Assembly: GCA_019308525.1 (NCBI GenBank)
Contig: JAFDIC010000154.1
Span: 1-44,188 of the forward strand
DNA length: 44,188 nt
From: Deltaproteobacteria bacterium
GTDB lineage: Bacteria > Desulfobacterota > DSM-4660 > Desulfatiglandales > HGW-15
Reading direction: 5' to 3'
Shown: positions 30,738 to 39,175 of the stretch, piece by piece
How positions within the stretch are numbered: position 1 is the first letter of the stretch
How the letters are laid out: every line of letters starts with the position of its first letter
Position numbers and translations under genes: made by a program
Notes under the pieces: model-generated
The model's database searches: none
Told to the model about the DNA's origin: nothing
What the model saw: the letters and a program-made list of their open reading frames with translations, nothing else

Positions 30738-31889
30738 ATGCCGAATTTTCTGAAAAACATGAAGATCACCTTCATTTCCCTCGTCAAGAGGGGTGCCAAC
30801 AAGAGGACGATCATCATCAAGACGGGCGATGAAACTCCAATGTTCACAAGGGAGATCAAGATCCGGAAGGTTGATGAGGAGAACCGCCGGTTCTACTCCA
30901 TAGTCTATGCGCCGAACGAAGAGGACGCACAGGGCGATTTCTCAACTCCGGAGGAGATCCAGAAGGCCGCCTACGATTTTATGAAAAACTTGCGGCTCCT
31001 GAACATCGACCGGGCGCACAGTGAAACGCCGGAGAAGGCGTTCATTGCCGAGAGCTGGCTATTGAGGAAAAACGATCCCCTGTTTCCGGACGAGCGGGAG
31101 GGATCCTGGGCCGTCGGCATTGTCGTTGAGGATGAAGGGCTGTGGCAGGACGTCAAAAAAGGCGAGATCAACGCCCTTTCAATGGGCGGGGTCGGAGAAA
31201 GGGAGTTCACCCAGGGCATTTCCAAGATATGGGAGCACACTGAGAACCAGATCAGGCACAGGCTGAAAGACACGAGCGCTTTTATCGCCGAGTCGTTCCG
31301 GACCATAAAGATATCTGAGAAAAAAGGCGGCATCTTCCTTGTAACCGGAAAGCTGAAGGGCGGGAGCGGCTCCATGGTCGCCCAGTCGCTCCGCTTCACA
31401 CTCAAGAATGACAACAATCCCAATGGCTGGACAATGGCGGAGGCCAAGAAATGGTACGAGGACCACAAAGACCAGTTTGAAAAATCCTGGGATGAAATGA
31501 CCGTCTCAAAAGCAGTGCTTGAAGACAATGCCGGCGTTTTGGGCCTGGATTTGGACGATGGGCTCATGCCGGCCATATATAAAGCCCTGGAGAAACTGGG
31601 CCTTAAATCGAACAAAAGAGGAGGTGAAGACATGGACGAGAAGGAAACCAAGGAGCTGATCAACAAAGCTATCGAGCCGCTTCAGAAGAAGGTGGATGAG
31701 ATAGGCAAGCCGTTGACAAAGGAGCAAATGGCCGAAGTCGTCAAAGTGGCCATCAAACCTCTGTCCGAGCGGGTGGAGAAGCTCGAAAAAGTGACCAAGG
31801 GGTCTCGGCAGGATGATGACGACATCAAAAAAGATGCTGACCTCGAAAAGCTCGGAGGTGAGATCGCCAAAATGGTCAACGAGGCATAA
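30738..31889 (+). CDS. XkdF-like prohead protease with C-terminal scaffold
   Basis: A 383-residue fusion. The N-terminal ClpP/S78-like serine protease (XkdF type) shows H94 (DRAHSE) and S148 (ALSMGGVG). The C-terminal 85 residues are an acidic coiled helix (DEKETKELINKAIEPLQKK...), typical of a scaffold. It matures the head and guides capsid assembly. An internal ribosome site makes a second, shorter product likely (see the nested feature at 31632). Confidence 0.82.
   Translation: MPNFLKNMKITFISLVKRGANKRTIIIKTGDETPMFTREIKIRKVDEENRRFYSIVYAPNEEDAQGDFSTPEEIQKAAYDFMKNLRLLNIDRAHSETPEKAFIAESWLLRKNDPLFPDEREGSWAVGIVVEDEGLWQDVKKGEINALSMGGVGEREFTQGISKIWEHTENQIRHRLKDTSAFIAESFRTIKISEKKGGIFLVTGKLKGGSGSMVAQSLRFTLKNDNNPNGWTMAEAKKWYEDHKDQFEKSWDEMTVSKAVLEDNAGVLGLDLDDGLMPAIYKALEKLGLKSNKRGGEDMDEKETKELINKAIEPLQKKVDEIGKPLTKEQMAEVVKVAIKPLSERVEKLEKVTKGSRQDDDDIKKDADLEKLGGEIAKMVNEA
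31632..31889 (+). CDS. Nested in-frame scaffold protein start
   Basis: AGGAGGT at 31619-31625 sits 6 bases before an in-frame ATG at 31632, which opens the coiled scaffold domain exactly (MDEKETKELINK...). The 85-residue product would be a free scaffold in addition to the protease fusion, as Nu3 is made from within gene C of lambda. Confidence 0.68.
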   Translation: MDEKETKELINKAIEPLQKKVDEIGKPLTKEQMAEVVKVAIKPLSERVEKLEKVTKGSRQDDDDIKKDADLEKLGGEIAKMVNEA

Positions 31890-31928
31890 GCCTCAAAGGC
31901 CACGATTAAGATGAGGAGGTGAAAACTA

Positions 31929-32411
31929 ATGACCTTAGATTTTGGAAGGACGGACACCGTCCACACTCAGGATAACTTGATAGCTGGCCCCATGCCGCGC
32001 TCGGAGGTAGGCATCGTCCTGGCATCCGGAGAGAACCTCTCAAGGGGCGCCCCTCTTGGCCGGGTCACAGCAACCGGCAAGTACAAGGAATGGGATCCCA
32101 ATGCCAGTGACGGAACTCAGAATTTCCGCGCCATACTGGCCGAGGACTGCGATGCGTCGGGAGGCGATGAGAACTGCGTCGCCTATTTTTCTGGCCAGTT
32201 CAATTACGATGGGATCCAGTGGGATGCTGACAAGCACCAGAAAGACGACAGACTAGACGCGATCCTCGAAGGCCATGACCGCGGGATCTTCATCCTTGGC
32301 CACGACATAGGCGTGAGCGAGTCCGCGTGGACTTCAACTTCAACCACAACCACGAGCTCGACATCCACCACAACATCGTCCAGCTCGTCAACCACCACCA
32401 CGACAGCATAA
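31929..32411 (+). CDS. Head decoration protein with Ser/Thr tail
   Basis: A 160-residue protein with the decoration/head-D pattern: GEN-LSRGAPLGRVTATGKY, FRAILAEDCDASGGD and AYFSGQFNYDGI. These are small trimeric proteins that clamp the capsid lattice. The last 27 residues are almost only Ser and Thr, encoded by a mix of synonymous codons. A tail on a decoration protein would be exposed on the capsid surface. AGGAGG lies about 10 bases before the ATG. Confidence 0.82.
   Translation: MTLDFGRTDTVHTQDNLIAGPMPRSEVGIVLASGENLSRGAPLGRVTATGKYKEWDPNASDGTQNFRAILAEDCDASGGDENCVAYFSGQFNYDGIQWDADKHQKDDRLDAILEGHDRGIFILGHDIGVSESAWTSTSTTTTSSTSTTTSSSSSTTTTTA
32331..32408 (+). repeat. Ser/Thr tail of the decoration protein
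   Basis: About 26 codons of Thr and Ser with mixed codons, at the C-terminus of the head decoration protein. Confidence 0.8.
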
Positions 32412-32448
32412 GCGCTGTCTGGGGAAAGAGATAAGGAGGTGCTATTCA

Positions 32449-33480
32449 ATGGGACTTTTAGACTTTGATGAATTCAAATGGAGAGCCATGACCTCCGCCA
32501 TCAACCAGATCAAGGCGGCGGCGAGCCTGGTCAAGGATTTGATTTTTCGTGAGTCAAATCCCCAGCCCTCCGAGTACATCGACGTTGATGTCGTTATCGG
32601 GGGCCGGAAGATCGCTCCGTTTGTATCCCCGATTCAGGGCGGTATTGTGGTCGAAAAGATGGGGCGTGAGATGAGGTCGATCAGGGCTCCCAGGATCAGG
32701 TTGAAAAAGCCTTTCTCCGCCCATGAGCTCCTGACCACTAGGGCACCTGGAGCCGGGTTCTATACGACAGGCGGGTCAGATGCCCAGGCTTACCGGAGGA
32801 AAAAGGTCGCCCAGGAGCTCAACGATCTCAAGAACAACCGCATCGCCAACACCCTTGAGTGGATGTGTTGCCAGGCGCTCACCGGGATTTTGTCCTATGA
32901 GGGAGAGAACATCTCCTTCCAGGTGGATTACAAGATGCCGTCCAGCCACAAGATCACTTTGACAGGCACCGATCTATGGTCAGATACCACTGACTCTGAT
33001 CCAATCAAAAACCTGGATGAGTGGTCAAACCTGATCATCAACGCCCTGGGCTTTGGCCCGGATTTGATGATCATCGGAACCAACGTGGCTAATGCTCTCA
33101 GGAAGCATGAGGATATCAGGAAGCTTCTTGACAACAGGAGGGAAAACCTCGGTCAGTTGACCTGGAAGGCAACGTCCAACTTCATAGGCAACCTGAACGG
33201 GATCGACATCTACCGCTATGGGAGCAAGTACGACGACCTCAACGATACCGAGCAGAACTTCTGGAACCCGAACTACATAGCGCTGGTAGCCACTAGGGCA
33301 AGATTCAGCCGGGAATACGGAATGATCCTTGACCTCAAGGCAGGCGCCAGAGTGGTGGGCGAGTATTTCGCCAAGTCCTGGGAAGAGGAGGATCCGAGCA
33401 ACCTGTGGATCCTGGCAGAGTCGAGGCCGTTGCCGGTCCCCTGGCAGCCCGAAGCCATCGTCTATGCCAAAGTCGTTTAA
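32449..33480 (+). CDS. Major capsid protein, lambda E family
   Basis: A 343-residue protein of the Phage_cap_E family: YIDVDVVIGGRKIAPFVSPI, TRAPGAGFYTTGG, LDEWSNLIINALGFGPDLMI, NPNYIALVATRA. It is the shell protein. It lies directly after the decoration gene and follows AAGGAGG. Length and order match lambda-like heads. Confidence 0.9.
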   Translation: MGLLDFDEFKWRAMTSAINQIKAAASLVKDLIFRESNPQPSEYIDVDVVIGGRKIAPFVSPIQGGIVVEKMGREMRSIRAPRIRLKKPFSAHELLTTRAPGAGFYTTGGSDAQAYRRKKVAQELNDLKNNRIANTLEWMCCQALTGILSYEGENISFQVDYKMPSSHKITLTGTDLWSDTTDSDPIKNLDEWSNLIINALGFGPDLMIIGTNVANALRKHEDIRKLLDNRRENLGQLTWKATSNFIGNLNGIDIYRYGSKYDDLNDTEQNFWNPNYIALVATRARFSREYGMILDLKAGARVVGEYFAKSWEEEDPSNLWILAESRPLPVPWQPEAIVYAKVV

Positions 33481-33483
33481 GCG

Positions 33484-33882
33484 ATGGACCATTATGTGTC
33501 AATCATTGACGGAGCGCTCAAGCTCTTTCTGACGGCGTTCCTCGGGGGGATCGGGTTGTGGGCCTTGAAAAGCTACATCAAGCAGAGGACGGCTCTTCCC
33601 AAAGCGAAGAACGGGTTTGTGACTTTGGAAGACCTCAAGGCGCACTGCGCGGGGATGCAGGAGCAGTGCTTTAAGAACCTGACCCAGAAAATGGATGCCA
33701 TAGGCCGCGTTATCGACCAGCGCCTCAGCCAGGGCGACAGGGTATTCGAGGAACACGCGAACAGGCTGCGGGAGATCGAGGGCAACATGATCAGGGTCAT
33801 GGAAGACCTGAACCAGTTTGAAAAGGGGCTCTGCGACCGGATAGTCGCAGTCATGGTCAAACACCAGAAACAGGGGCCTTAA
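33484..33882 (+). CDS. Membrane-anchored coiled-coil protein
   Basis: One N-terminal hydrophobic segment (about residues 10-30) is followed by a long helical region (residues 60-125) with a C-x-x-x-x-x-C pair. The shape fits a spanin-like or inner membrane phage protein, but its place in the head-connector region, 3 bases after the capsid gene, is unusual for lysis genes. Function not recognised. Confidence 0.6.
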   Translation: MDHYVSIIDGALKLFLTAFLGGIGLWALKSYIKQRTALPKAKNGFVTLEDLKAHCAGMQEQCFKNLTQKMDAIGRVIDQRLSQGDRVFEEHANRLREIEGNMIRVMEDLNQFEKGLCDRIVAVMVKHQKQGP

Positions 33883-33885
33883 CCT

Positions 33886-34281
33886 ATGGGATTCGCTTCC
33901 TTAAACGATGTCCGGCGCATCGGCAACCTTCCCGACAGCACCAAGCTGGACAATTCGGTCCTGGAACCGCACCTGAAATCCGCGGTGAGGCTTCTGACCA
34001 AGTGGATCGGCAATTACTCAGGGGCCACGGGGGACAAGAAAGACCGGTGCATAGAGGCCGAGGCCTGCCTGACCATGTATTACGCCCTCCCGGTCCTCAA
34101 CACCTTTTTCACCCAGGGCATAACGACGCTTCAAAAGGAAATAGGTGAAATGGACTTTCAATTTCACTCTCCCGAGGAGATGGAGGCTATCAGGGAGGCA
34201 TGGAAAGACCGGGCCATGGATGCGGTCGCTGAGTGGATGTCGCAGGGAGACCGGCATCCCATAGGATGGTACGCAGTATGA
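33886..34281 (+). CDS. Head-tail connector/adaptor protein
   Basis: A 131-residue helical protein starting MGFASLNDVRRIGNLP, with EAEACLTMYYALPVLNTFF and a C-terminal WMSQGDRHPIGW. Small helical proteins of this kind after the capsid gene are gp6/gp15-like adaptors, which extend the portal. It is coupled to the next gene by ATGA. Confidence 0.68.
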   Translation: MGFASLNDVRRIGNLPDSTKLDNSVLEPHLKSAVRLLTKWIGNYSGATGDKKDRCIEAEACLTMYYALPVLNTFFTQGITTLQKEIGEMDFQFHSPEEMEAIREAWKDRAMDAVAEWMSQGDRHPIGWYAV

Positions 34282-34658
34282 GCGCGATCGATGATGCAAT
34301 AGAGGAGCATGTCAGGGCGAAGGTCCAGAAGGCCTACCCTGAACTAGAGGAAGACCAGGTCATTGTGAAATTTCCGGAGGCCAGGGCCGCTTTCAGCAGG
34401 TCCCACAACATGCGCGACAACTCCGGCAAATGGGCCATATGTGAAGAGACCCTCACTTGCATGGTGATCATTGCATCAGAGGAAAAGCTGGACCGGACAT
34501 TGCTGATCAGGAAGCTTCCCAGGAAGACCTATCAGCTAGGTGGTTTCAAGGTTCTCCAGGAATACCAGAGGGCTGTTTATTCAGACCTGGTCGAGGCCAT
34601 AAACATGAAGGGGCTGATTTTTTACATCAGCTACACATACGTCATTTACTCTGAATAA
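34278..34658 (+). CDS. Tail terminator or head completion protein
   Basis: The start at 34278 overlaps the previous stop by ATGA; the product is 126 residues (MSAIDDAIEEHVRAKVQKAY...), with beta strands and a conserved middle (TLLIRKLPRKTYQLGGFKV). Its size and place between adaptor and tail tube fit the tail terminator or head closure position. Assignment is by order. Confidence 0.55.
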   Translation: MSAIDDAIEEHVRAKVQKAYPELEEDQVIVKFPEARAAFSRSHNMRDNSGKWAICEETLTCMVIIASEEKLDRTLLIRKLPRKTYQLGGFKVLQEYQRAVYSDLVEAINMKGLIFYISYTYVIYSE

Positions 34659-34675
34659 CAAGGAGGTGCTTTAAG

Positions 34676-35251
34676 ATGCCATTAACTCCTCACAACACGG
34701 AGCTTTACGAACTGGGACGGGGCAAGCTCTACATCGCGGAGTGGTCCGGAGGCTCTCCGGGAGAGTATGAAGAGGTCGGGAACTGCCCGCGGTTCGAGTT
34801 CGAGGTCACGGAGGAAGTCGTCACACACAAGGAAAGCCGGGGAGGGGTCCGCACTAAAGACAAGACCGCAACCCTGGAAGCCGCCTACACCCTGTCCTTT
34901 GACCTGGACGAGATCGCGGCGTCCAACATGGAAAAGTATGTCCGGGGCGAAATCGATGCGTCCAATCCCTATTTGATCCACGGAATAACCACTGACGGCC
35001 TCAAGAAAGAGTACGCGGTCAAGTTTGTCCAGGACAACCAGGAGGGGCCGAACAAGACTTTCGAGTTTTGGAGGTGCAAGCTGAAACCAGGCGGAGCGCA
35101 CTCTGTAATCGGGGACGAATTCTCGATTCTGCCGTTCAGCGGAGAAGCCCTGAGCGACAAGACGAACCATCCGAGTTCGCCGTATTTCGACGTCAAGTAC
35201 CACAGCACGACAACGACATCCAGTTCGACCACGACAACGACAACAGCGTAA
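34676..35251 (+). CDS. Major tail tube protein with Ser/Thr tail
   Basis: A 191-residue protein with FEFEVTEEVVTHKESRGG and YTLSFDLDEIAASNMEKYVRG, the pattern of siphophage tail tube proteins, followed by a C-terminal run of 15 Ser/Thr residues and Ala. In a tube of many rings the tails would cover the outside. AAGGAGG lies 8 bases upstream. Confidence 0.82.
   Translation: MPLTPHNTELYELGRGKLYIAEWSGGSPGEYEEVGNCPRFEFEVTEEVVTHKESRGGVRTKDKTATLEAAYTLSFDLDEIAASNMEKYVRGEIDASNPYLIHGITTDGLKKEYAVKFVQDNQEGPNKTFEFWRCKLKPGGAHSVIGDEFSILPFSGEALSDKTNHPSSPYFDVKYHSTTTTSSSTTTTTTA
35204..35248 (+). repeat. Ser/Thr tail of the tail tube protein
   Basis: Fifteen codons of Thr and Ser at the C-terminus of the major tail protein. 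Confidence 0.78.
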
Positions 35252-35280
35252 CTCATTAACCTTACACGAAAGGAGTCCGT

Positions 35281-35694
35281 ATGATCCAGACGGGAACCGT
35301 CGAGCTTGGCGAGGAAGGGCAAAAAAGGACCGTCACGGTAAAAGAGCTGACTGTGAGCCAGGTTCTTTCGATATTCAACAAGTTTGCCAAGCCTGCCCAA
35401 GATGCCCGCGGGCTCGACGATATGCTGACCGAGGCAAAAGAGCTTTTTTCCATGTCCATCGAGGGCCTCCAGTGGGAAGAGCTGAAAGATTTCGCGCCAT
35501 CAGAGCTGAAGATGCTCTATGACAAGTTCCGGGAGGTCAACGCCGTTTTTTTCGACGTGGCGCGCTCCCTGGGGATCGAGGAGGCCCTGGGAGAGATAAT
35601 ACGCGCGCTAAAAAGCGACTTTATAAGCATATTTGCCGCCTCCTCGAAAGAGGACACCGCGATGTCCTCAACTACGGATACCGCTATTTCTTAA
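35281..35694 (+). CDS. Tail assembly chaperone (gpG-like)
   Basis: A 137-residue helical protein (VTVKELTVSQVLSIFNKF, FAPSELKMLYDKFREVN) between tail tube and tape measure, the position of gpG/gpGT. The frame ends at 35694, but a -1 frame from about 35610 continues with natural sequence to 35885, suggesting that a fraction of product is made by ribosomal frameshift. Confidence 0.75.
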   Translation: MIQTGTVELGEEGQKRTVTVKELTVSQVLSIFNKFAKPAQDARGLDDMLTEAKELFSMSIEGLQWEELKDFAPSELKMLYDKFREVNAVFFDVARSLGIEEALGEIIRALKSDFISIFAASSKEDTAMSSTTDTAIS

Positions 35695-35885
35695 TTTGCC
35701 TCGAAGTGACCGCCGAACTAGACCTGGAAAGAGAGCTGGATCTGGCGACCGCCTTTCGCATGTCACAACTGGATAACAAAGCATGGAAGGAGTACGTTAG
35801 ACATGCCAGCCGGTTCAAAGAGCGACACGTTAGACGTGATTATCCGGGTAAAGGACGCGGCCACAAGAAACCTTCAAAAAGTTGA
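35605..35885 (+). CDS. -1 frame extension of the tail chaperone (GT-like)
   Basis: From the A-rich site at 35610-35614 the -1 frame reads KKRLYKHICRLLERGHRDV, then RYFLICLEVTAELDLERELD and AWKEYVRHASRF, ending at 35885 inside the tape measure gene. This is the usual gene T part. The site CTAAAAAG is only a partial slip site (AAA to AAA works, the other codon does not), so slipping is plausible but not certain; an accidental frame loss is the alternative. Confidence 0.55.
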
Positions 35886-37095
35886 CAGAGGCCTCCAAAA
35901 ACTACAATCCCGCCTTAAATCCCTACCAAGAGCCGTCTTTAACCTGAAGACGGCCTTCGCCGGCCTGGGTCTGAGCCTGCTAGCCAGGAACTTCACCCAG
36001 GCCGCCTCCACAGCAGAGCAATACCGGACCCGCCTGAACGTCCTCCTGGGATCGACCATGGAGGGAAACCGCCTCTTTCAGGAGATGGCGGATTATGCGG
36101 GCAAGGTGTCTTTCCGGTATGAGGAGATCATGGGATCGGCCACCAACCTTGCCGGCGTCATGAAAGGGGGCACCGATGAGATAAAGCAGTGGATGCCCCT
36201 GATCGGGGATCTCGCTGCGGCTACAGGGCTGTCCCTTCAGGAGACCACGGGCCAGGTGATCAGGATGTACAGCGCCGGCGCTGCGGCTGCCGATATGTTC
36301 AGGGAACGCGGGGTCTTGGCAATGCTCGGTTTTCAAGCAGGGGTCTCGTATTCGGCAGAGGAGACGAGAAAGCGCCTGCTGGCCGCTTGGAAGGATCCCG
36401 CATCCCAGTTTAGAGGAGCTGCGGGCGAACTGGGAAAAACCTGGGAAGGCCTGATATCCATGATGCAGGACAAATGGTTCCAGTTCCGGAACCTGGTCAT
36501 GGAGGCGGGGGTATTCGACTATTTGAAAGCCTTGATGTCCACTTTCCTGGACTTCATCAACCGGCTCAAGAAAGAGGGCAAGCTCGACAAGTATGCCCAG
36601 GACATGGCCAAGTTCTTTTTAAAAGCAATCAACATTCTCATAAAGGGCGGGGCGGCTGCCCTGGAGGTCATATTGCTGCTGCGAAGGGGCTTTGAAGGGA
36701 TAAAGTTTGTCCTCAACGCAGTCATAGCGGGCTGGGCCAAGCTGATCGCGATAATCATAACCGGGTACTCGAAGATTGCCGGGATCCTGCATATGAAGGG
36801 GATCTCGAAGACACTTCAGGGAGTAGCGGATCGGTTCAATGACATCTCGAAGACCGCCGGGGAAGAAATGAATAAATCTGGCGTGAAGATGGTCGAGCTG
36901 GCCGACAAGCAGGGCAAATACTGGAGGGGCGTCTCAGGGTTCATCGAGAACGTTAAACAAAAAACCGAGGAGCTCGGCAAGGCCCAGGAAAAGGAGGAAA
37001 AGCGCATAAAGCTCAAACCGCCGGTGGACCTCAAAAAGCTTGAGGCCCAACAGAAATCATACGTCGCGCGGCTCTCAGAGACAAGATCGCCTTAG
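35803..37095 (+). CDS. Tape measure protein, N-terminal part
   Basis: A 430-residue fragment of a tape measure protein (lambda H/TP901 type): an N-terminal coiled region (DAATRNLQKVDRGLQKLQSR), then AAATGLSLQETTGQVIRMYS and hydrophobic helices near residues 275-330. The frame ends in LSETRSP. The natural sequence continues in another frame (ALRDKIALEEYFKERR...). The measuring length is the total of both parts, about 795 residues. Confidence 0.82.
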   Translation: MPAGSKSDTLDVIIRVKDAATRNLQKVDRGLQKLQSRLKSLPRAVFNLKTAFAGLGLSLLARNFTQAASTAEQYRTRLNVLLGSTMEGNRLFQEMADYAGKVSFRYEEIMGSATNLAGVMKGGTDEIKQWMPLIGDLAAATGLSLQETTGQVIRMYSAGAAAADMFRERGVLAMLGFQAGVSYSAEETRKRLLAAWKDPASQFRGAAGELGKTWEGLISMMQDKWFQFRNLVMEAGVFDYLKALMSTFLDFINRLKKEGKLDKYAQDMAKFFLKAINILIKGGAAALEVILLLRRGFEGIKFVLNAVIAGWAKLIAIIITGYSKIAGILHMKGISKTLQGVADRFNDISKTAGEEMNKSGVKMVELADKQGKYWRGVSGFIENVKQKTEELGKAQEKEEKRIKLKPPVDLKKLEAQQKSYVARLSETRSP

Positions 37096-37166
37096 AGGAG
37101 TATTTCAAAGAGCGCCGGGCTCTTATTTCAAAGGAATTTAAAGCGGAGATAAGCCTTGCCGAGAAA

Positions 37167-38195
37167 TTGGCCGAGCAAGAGGCAGACCCGGCGAAAAAGA
37201 TAGCCCTCCAGGACAGGGTGTTCAAGCTGAGGCAGGAGTTCAACCGGGCACTCATCGCCCTGGACCAGGAGCGCTTTGAAAAGACGGAGGACCTGGCACA
37301 AAAAGAAGTGGACAGGAAAAAGATCCTGGAATCGTTGAAGCTTAGAATCGCAACTGATTTTGCAGGGAATCTCCAGGCACAGTTCCAAAAAGAGCTGGCC
37401 GAGATGGATGAGAGGCACCAGGAGGAGATAAAGCGGCTCCAGGACCTCAATGCAAAAAAAGCCGAGATCGAGGAGGCGTACAGGCTCCAGAAACAGGAAA
37501 AAGACAAGCTCATGCTCGACCAGGAGCGAAGGCTAAACGAGTACAGGCTCCAGCTCGCCTCAGACACGGCAAAAGGCATGGCAGACGTATTCAACGAGGT
37601 CTATGAGCTCTCAGGGCAAAAGCGCAAAGAGTTCTTTTACCTCTCTAAGGGCGCGGCCCTGGCCGAGGCAATCATCAACACGGCCCAGGCTGTTACAAAA
37701 GCTATGGCACAGGGCGGAATATGGGGGATCGCCCAGGCAGCCGTGATCGGCGCAAAAGGGGCCATACAGATAGCGAAGATCAGCTCGCAGACCCTCGGAT
37801 CCGGAGGGCTTGTCCTTGGGAAGTCTCCTTCACCCACCTCAGACGACAAGCTTGTCGCCGCTACATCCGGAGAGTTCATGATGCCTGTCAAGGCCGTCAA
37901 AAACTATGGCCTCGGCATCATGGAGGCTCTCCGACGAAATGCTATCCCGAAAAGTATCCTTGAGGGGTGGTCTGTCCCAGGCTGGAGCCGGCCCAGGTTG
38001 GGATTCGCGGCTGGAGGAGCTGTCACTGGGGCGACCGTGCCGGCGGGCCAGGGAGTGACTGTCGAGGCGAGCATTTTCAATCTCCAGGATCCCAGGGACT
38101 TTGAGCGGCAGCTCGCATCTGCCAGGGGCAAAAATGCCCTGATCAATTTCCTCGGACAGAACAGGCAGACGGTGAGGCGGATATTGAGGGGTTAA
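37167..38195 (+). CDS. Tape measure protein, C-terminal part (frame-disrupted)
   Basis: 342 residues, with sense in frame from about 37068. A long coiled coil (DRVFKLRQEFNRALIALDQE, then AQFQKELAEMDERHQEEI) is followed by a hydrophobic segment and a C-terminal domain (PTSDDKLVAATSGEFMMPVK, FGLG). No good start codon exists (a TTG at 37167), so it is the second half of the tape measure. A 2-base difference in the CGCGCG run at 37065-37070 would restore the frame (SYVAALRDK). Confidence 0.75.
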   Translation: MAEQEADPAKKIALQDRVFKLRQEFNRALIALDQERFEKTEDLAQKEVDRKKILESLKLRIATDFAGNLQAQFQKELAEMDERHQEEIKRLQDLNAKKAEIEEAYRLQKQEKDKLMLDQERRLNEYRLQLASDTAKGMADVFNEVYELSGQKRKEFFYLSKGAALAEAIINTAQAVTKAMAQGGIWGIAQAAVIGAKGAIQIAKISSQTLGSGGLVLGKSPSPTSDDKLVAATSGEFMMPVKAVKNYGLGIMEALRRNAIPKSILEGWSVPGWSRPRLGFAAGGAVTGATVPAGQGVTVEASIFNLQDPRDFERQLASARGKNALINFLGQNRQTVRRILRG

Positions 38196-38762
38196 ATGAC
38201 GACCATAAACTCATACCTCCTGAAGAAGCCGGACTGGTCTTCCCCGGTGAAGATACTCAAGACCTGGAGGACCGGGGTTCAGAAAGCCGTCCAGTCCGCT
38301 GAAAAAAGAGAACGCATATACTCGCGGGCCAGGATCGGGATCCGGTTCGCCCTGACAGCCATGGACTACGCCGAGGCGGCTTACATCCACCGCAAGATAT
38401 TCAAATACCAGGGCGGGGTCATCGGGGTTCCCCTGTGGCCATACCTGGCCAGAATAACAGCCCAGGCGAGCGCGGGCCAGAAAGAGGTCCAGGTGGAATC
38501 AACCGTCAACACCTTCTTCACCCCAGGGAGGATTGTGGTCCTCATGGATCCGGCAAACATGGAGAGCTACGAATCGGGCATGATCGCATCTGTTACGTCA
38601 ACTGTAATAACACTTGCGGAAAACCTGGAGAACACCTGGGATGCAGGAGACGAGATCGCCCCGGTGATTCCATGCAGGGTTGGGAACTCCAATTCCTTCA
38701 CATGGGCCACAGACAGGAACTTCAAGATCAGCATTGAGGCGCGAGAGGCGATAGCAGACTAA
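38196..38762 (+). CDS. Tail-tip protein, N-terminal half of a GTA gp12/DUF2460-like type
   Basis: A 188-residue protein: KKPDWSSPVKILKTWRTG, RIGIRFALTAMDYAEAAYIH, GVIGVPLWPYLARITAQASA, PGRIVVLMDP. I recognise this as the first half of a tail protein whose second half (PVFLVDPNWVSPL...) appears within the gene that ends at 40641. It lies directly after the tape measure, where GTA-like phages place gp12. Confidence 0.6.
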   Translation: MTTINSYLLKKPDWSSPVKILKTWRTGVQKAVQSAEKRERIYSRARIGIRFALTAMDYAEAAYIHRKIFKYQGGVIGVPLWPYLARITAQASAGQKEVQVESTVNTFFTPGRIVVLMDPANMESYESGMIASVTSTVITLAENLENTWDAGDEIAPVIPCRVGNSNSFTWATDRNFKISIEAREAIAD

Positions 38763-39175
38763 TGGCATATGAAGATTTCACGACATACACGGAAGTTGAT
38801 GAAGACAATGACATAACCGTCAGCCAGAACCAGATTACCGTGGATACGATGCGGCGGGACGCAGCTTCTTATGTTCACAAGGATTTTGGGTCCGGCGCAT
38901 TCGGGGACTTCGAGATTCAGTTTGAGGCGACTTGTTCGGCAGTTTCCGGGAATGGCGCCTCTGTAGTCGTCCTAGGGCTGACTAATTCCGGTTTTACCCA
39001 CGAGGATGCTCTCCAGAACAATGAGGGCATTTTGGTGTACTTTTACTATAGTTCATACTTGAGCCCGACAGATCAGGTTGTGGCTTTGATGAGAGGTTCC
39101 GACCAGACCCAGGACTTATATTACTTCTCTTCGATACCGTCCACCTTTCCGATGGTACTGTATATAGGTACTTGA
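38762..39175 (+). CDS. LamG-like tail protein, N-terminal fragment
   Basis: A 137-residue beta-rich fragment (YEDFTTYTEVDEDNDITVSQ, FGDFEIQFEATCSAV, GILVYFYYSSYLSP) of the concanavalin/LamG type that occurs in phage fibres and decoration. The frame stops after FPMVLYIGT; the next frame resumes with RYLSPLMSRDHNVGG. Around 25 codons of a LamG core appear to be lost at the join. Confidence 0.6.
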   Translation: MAYEDFTTYTEVDEDNDITVSQNQITVDTMRRDAASYVHKDFGSGAFGDFEIQFEATCSAVSGNGASVVVLGLTNSGFTHEDALQNNEGILVYFYYSSYLSPTDQVVALMRGSDQTQDLYYFSSIPSTFPMVLYIGT

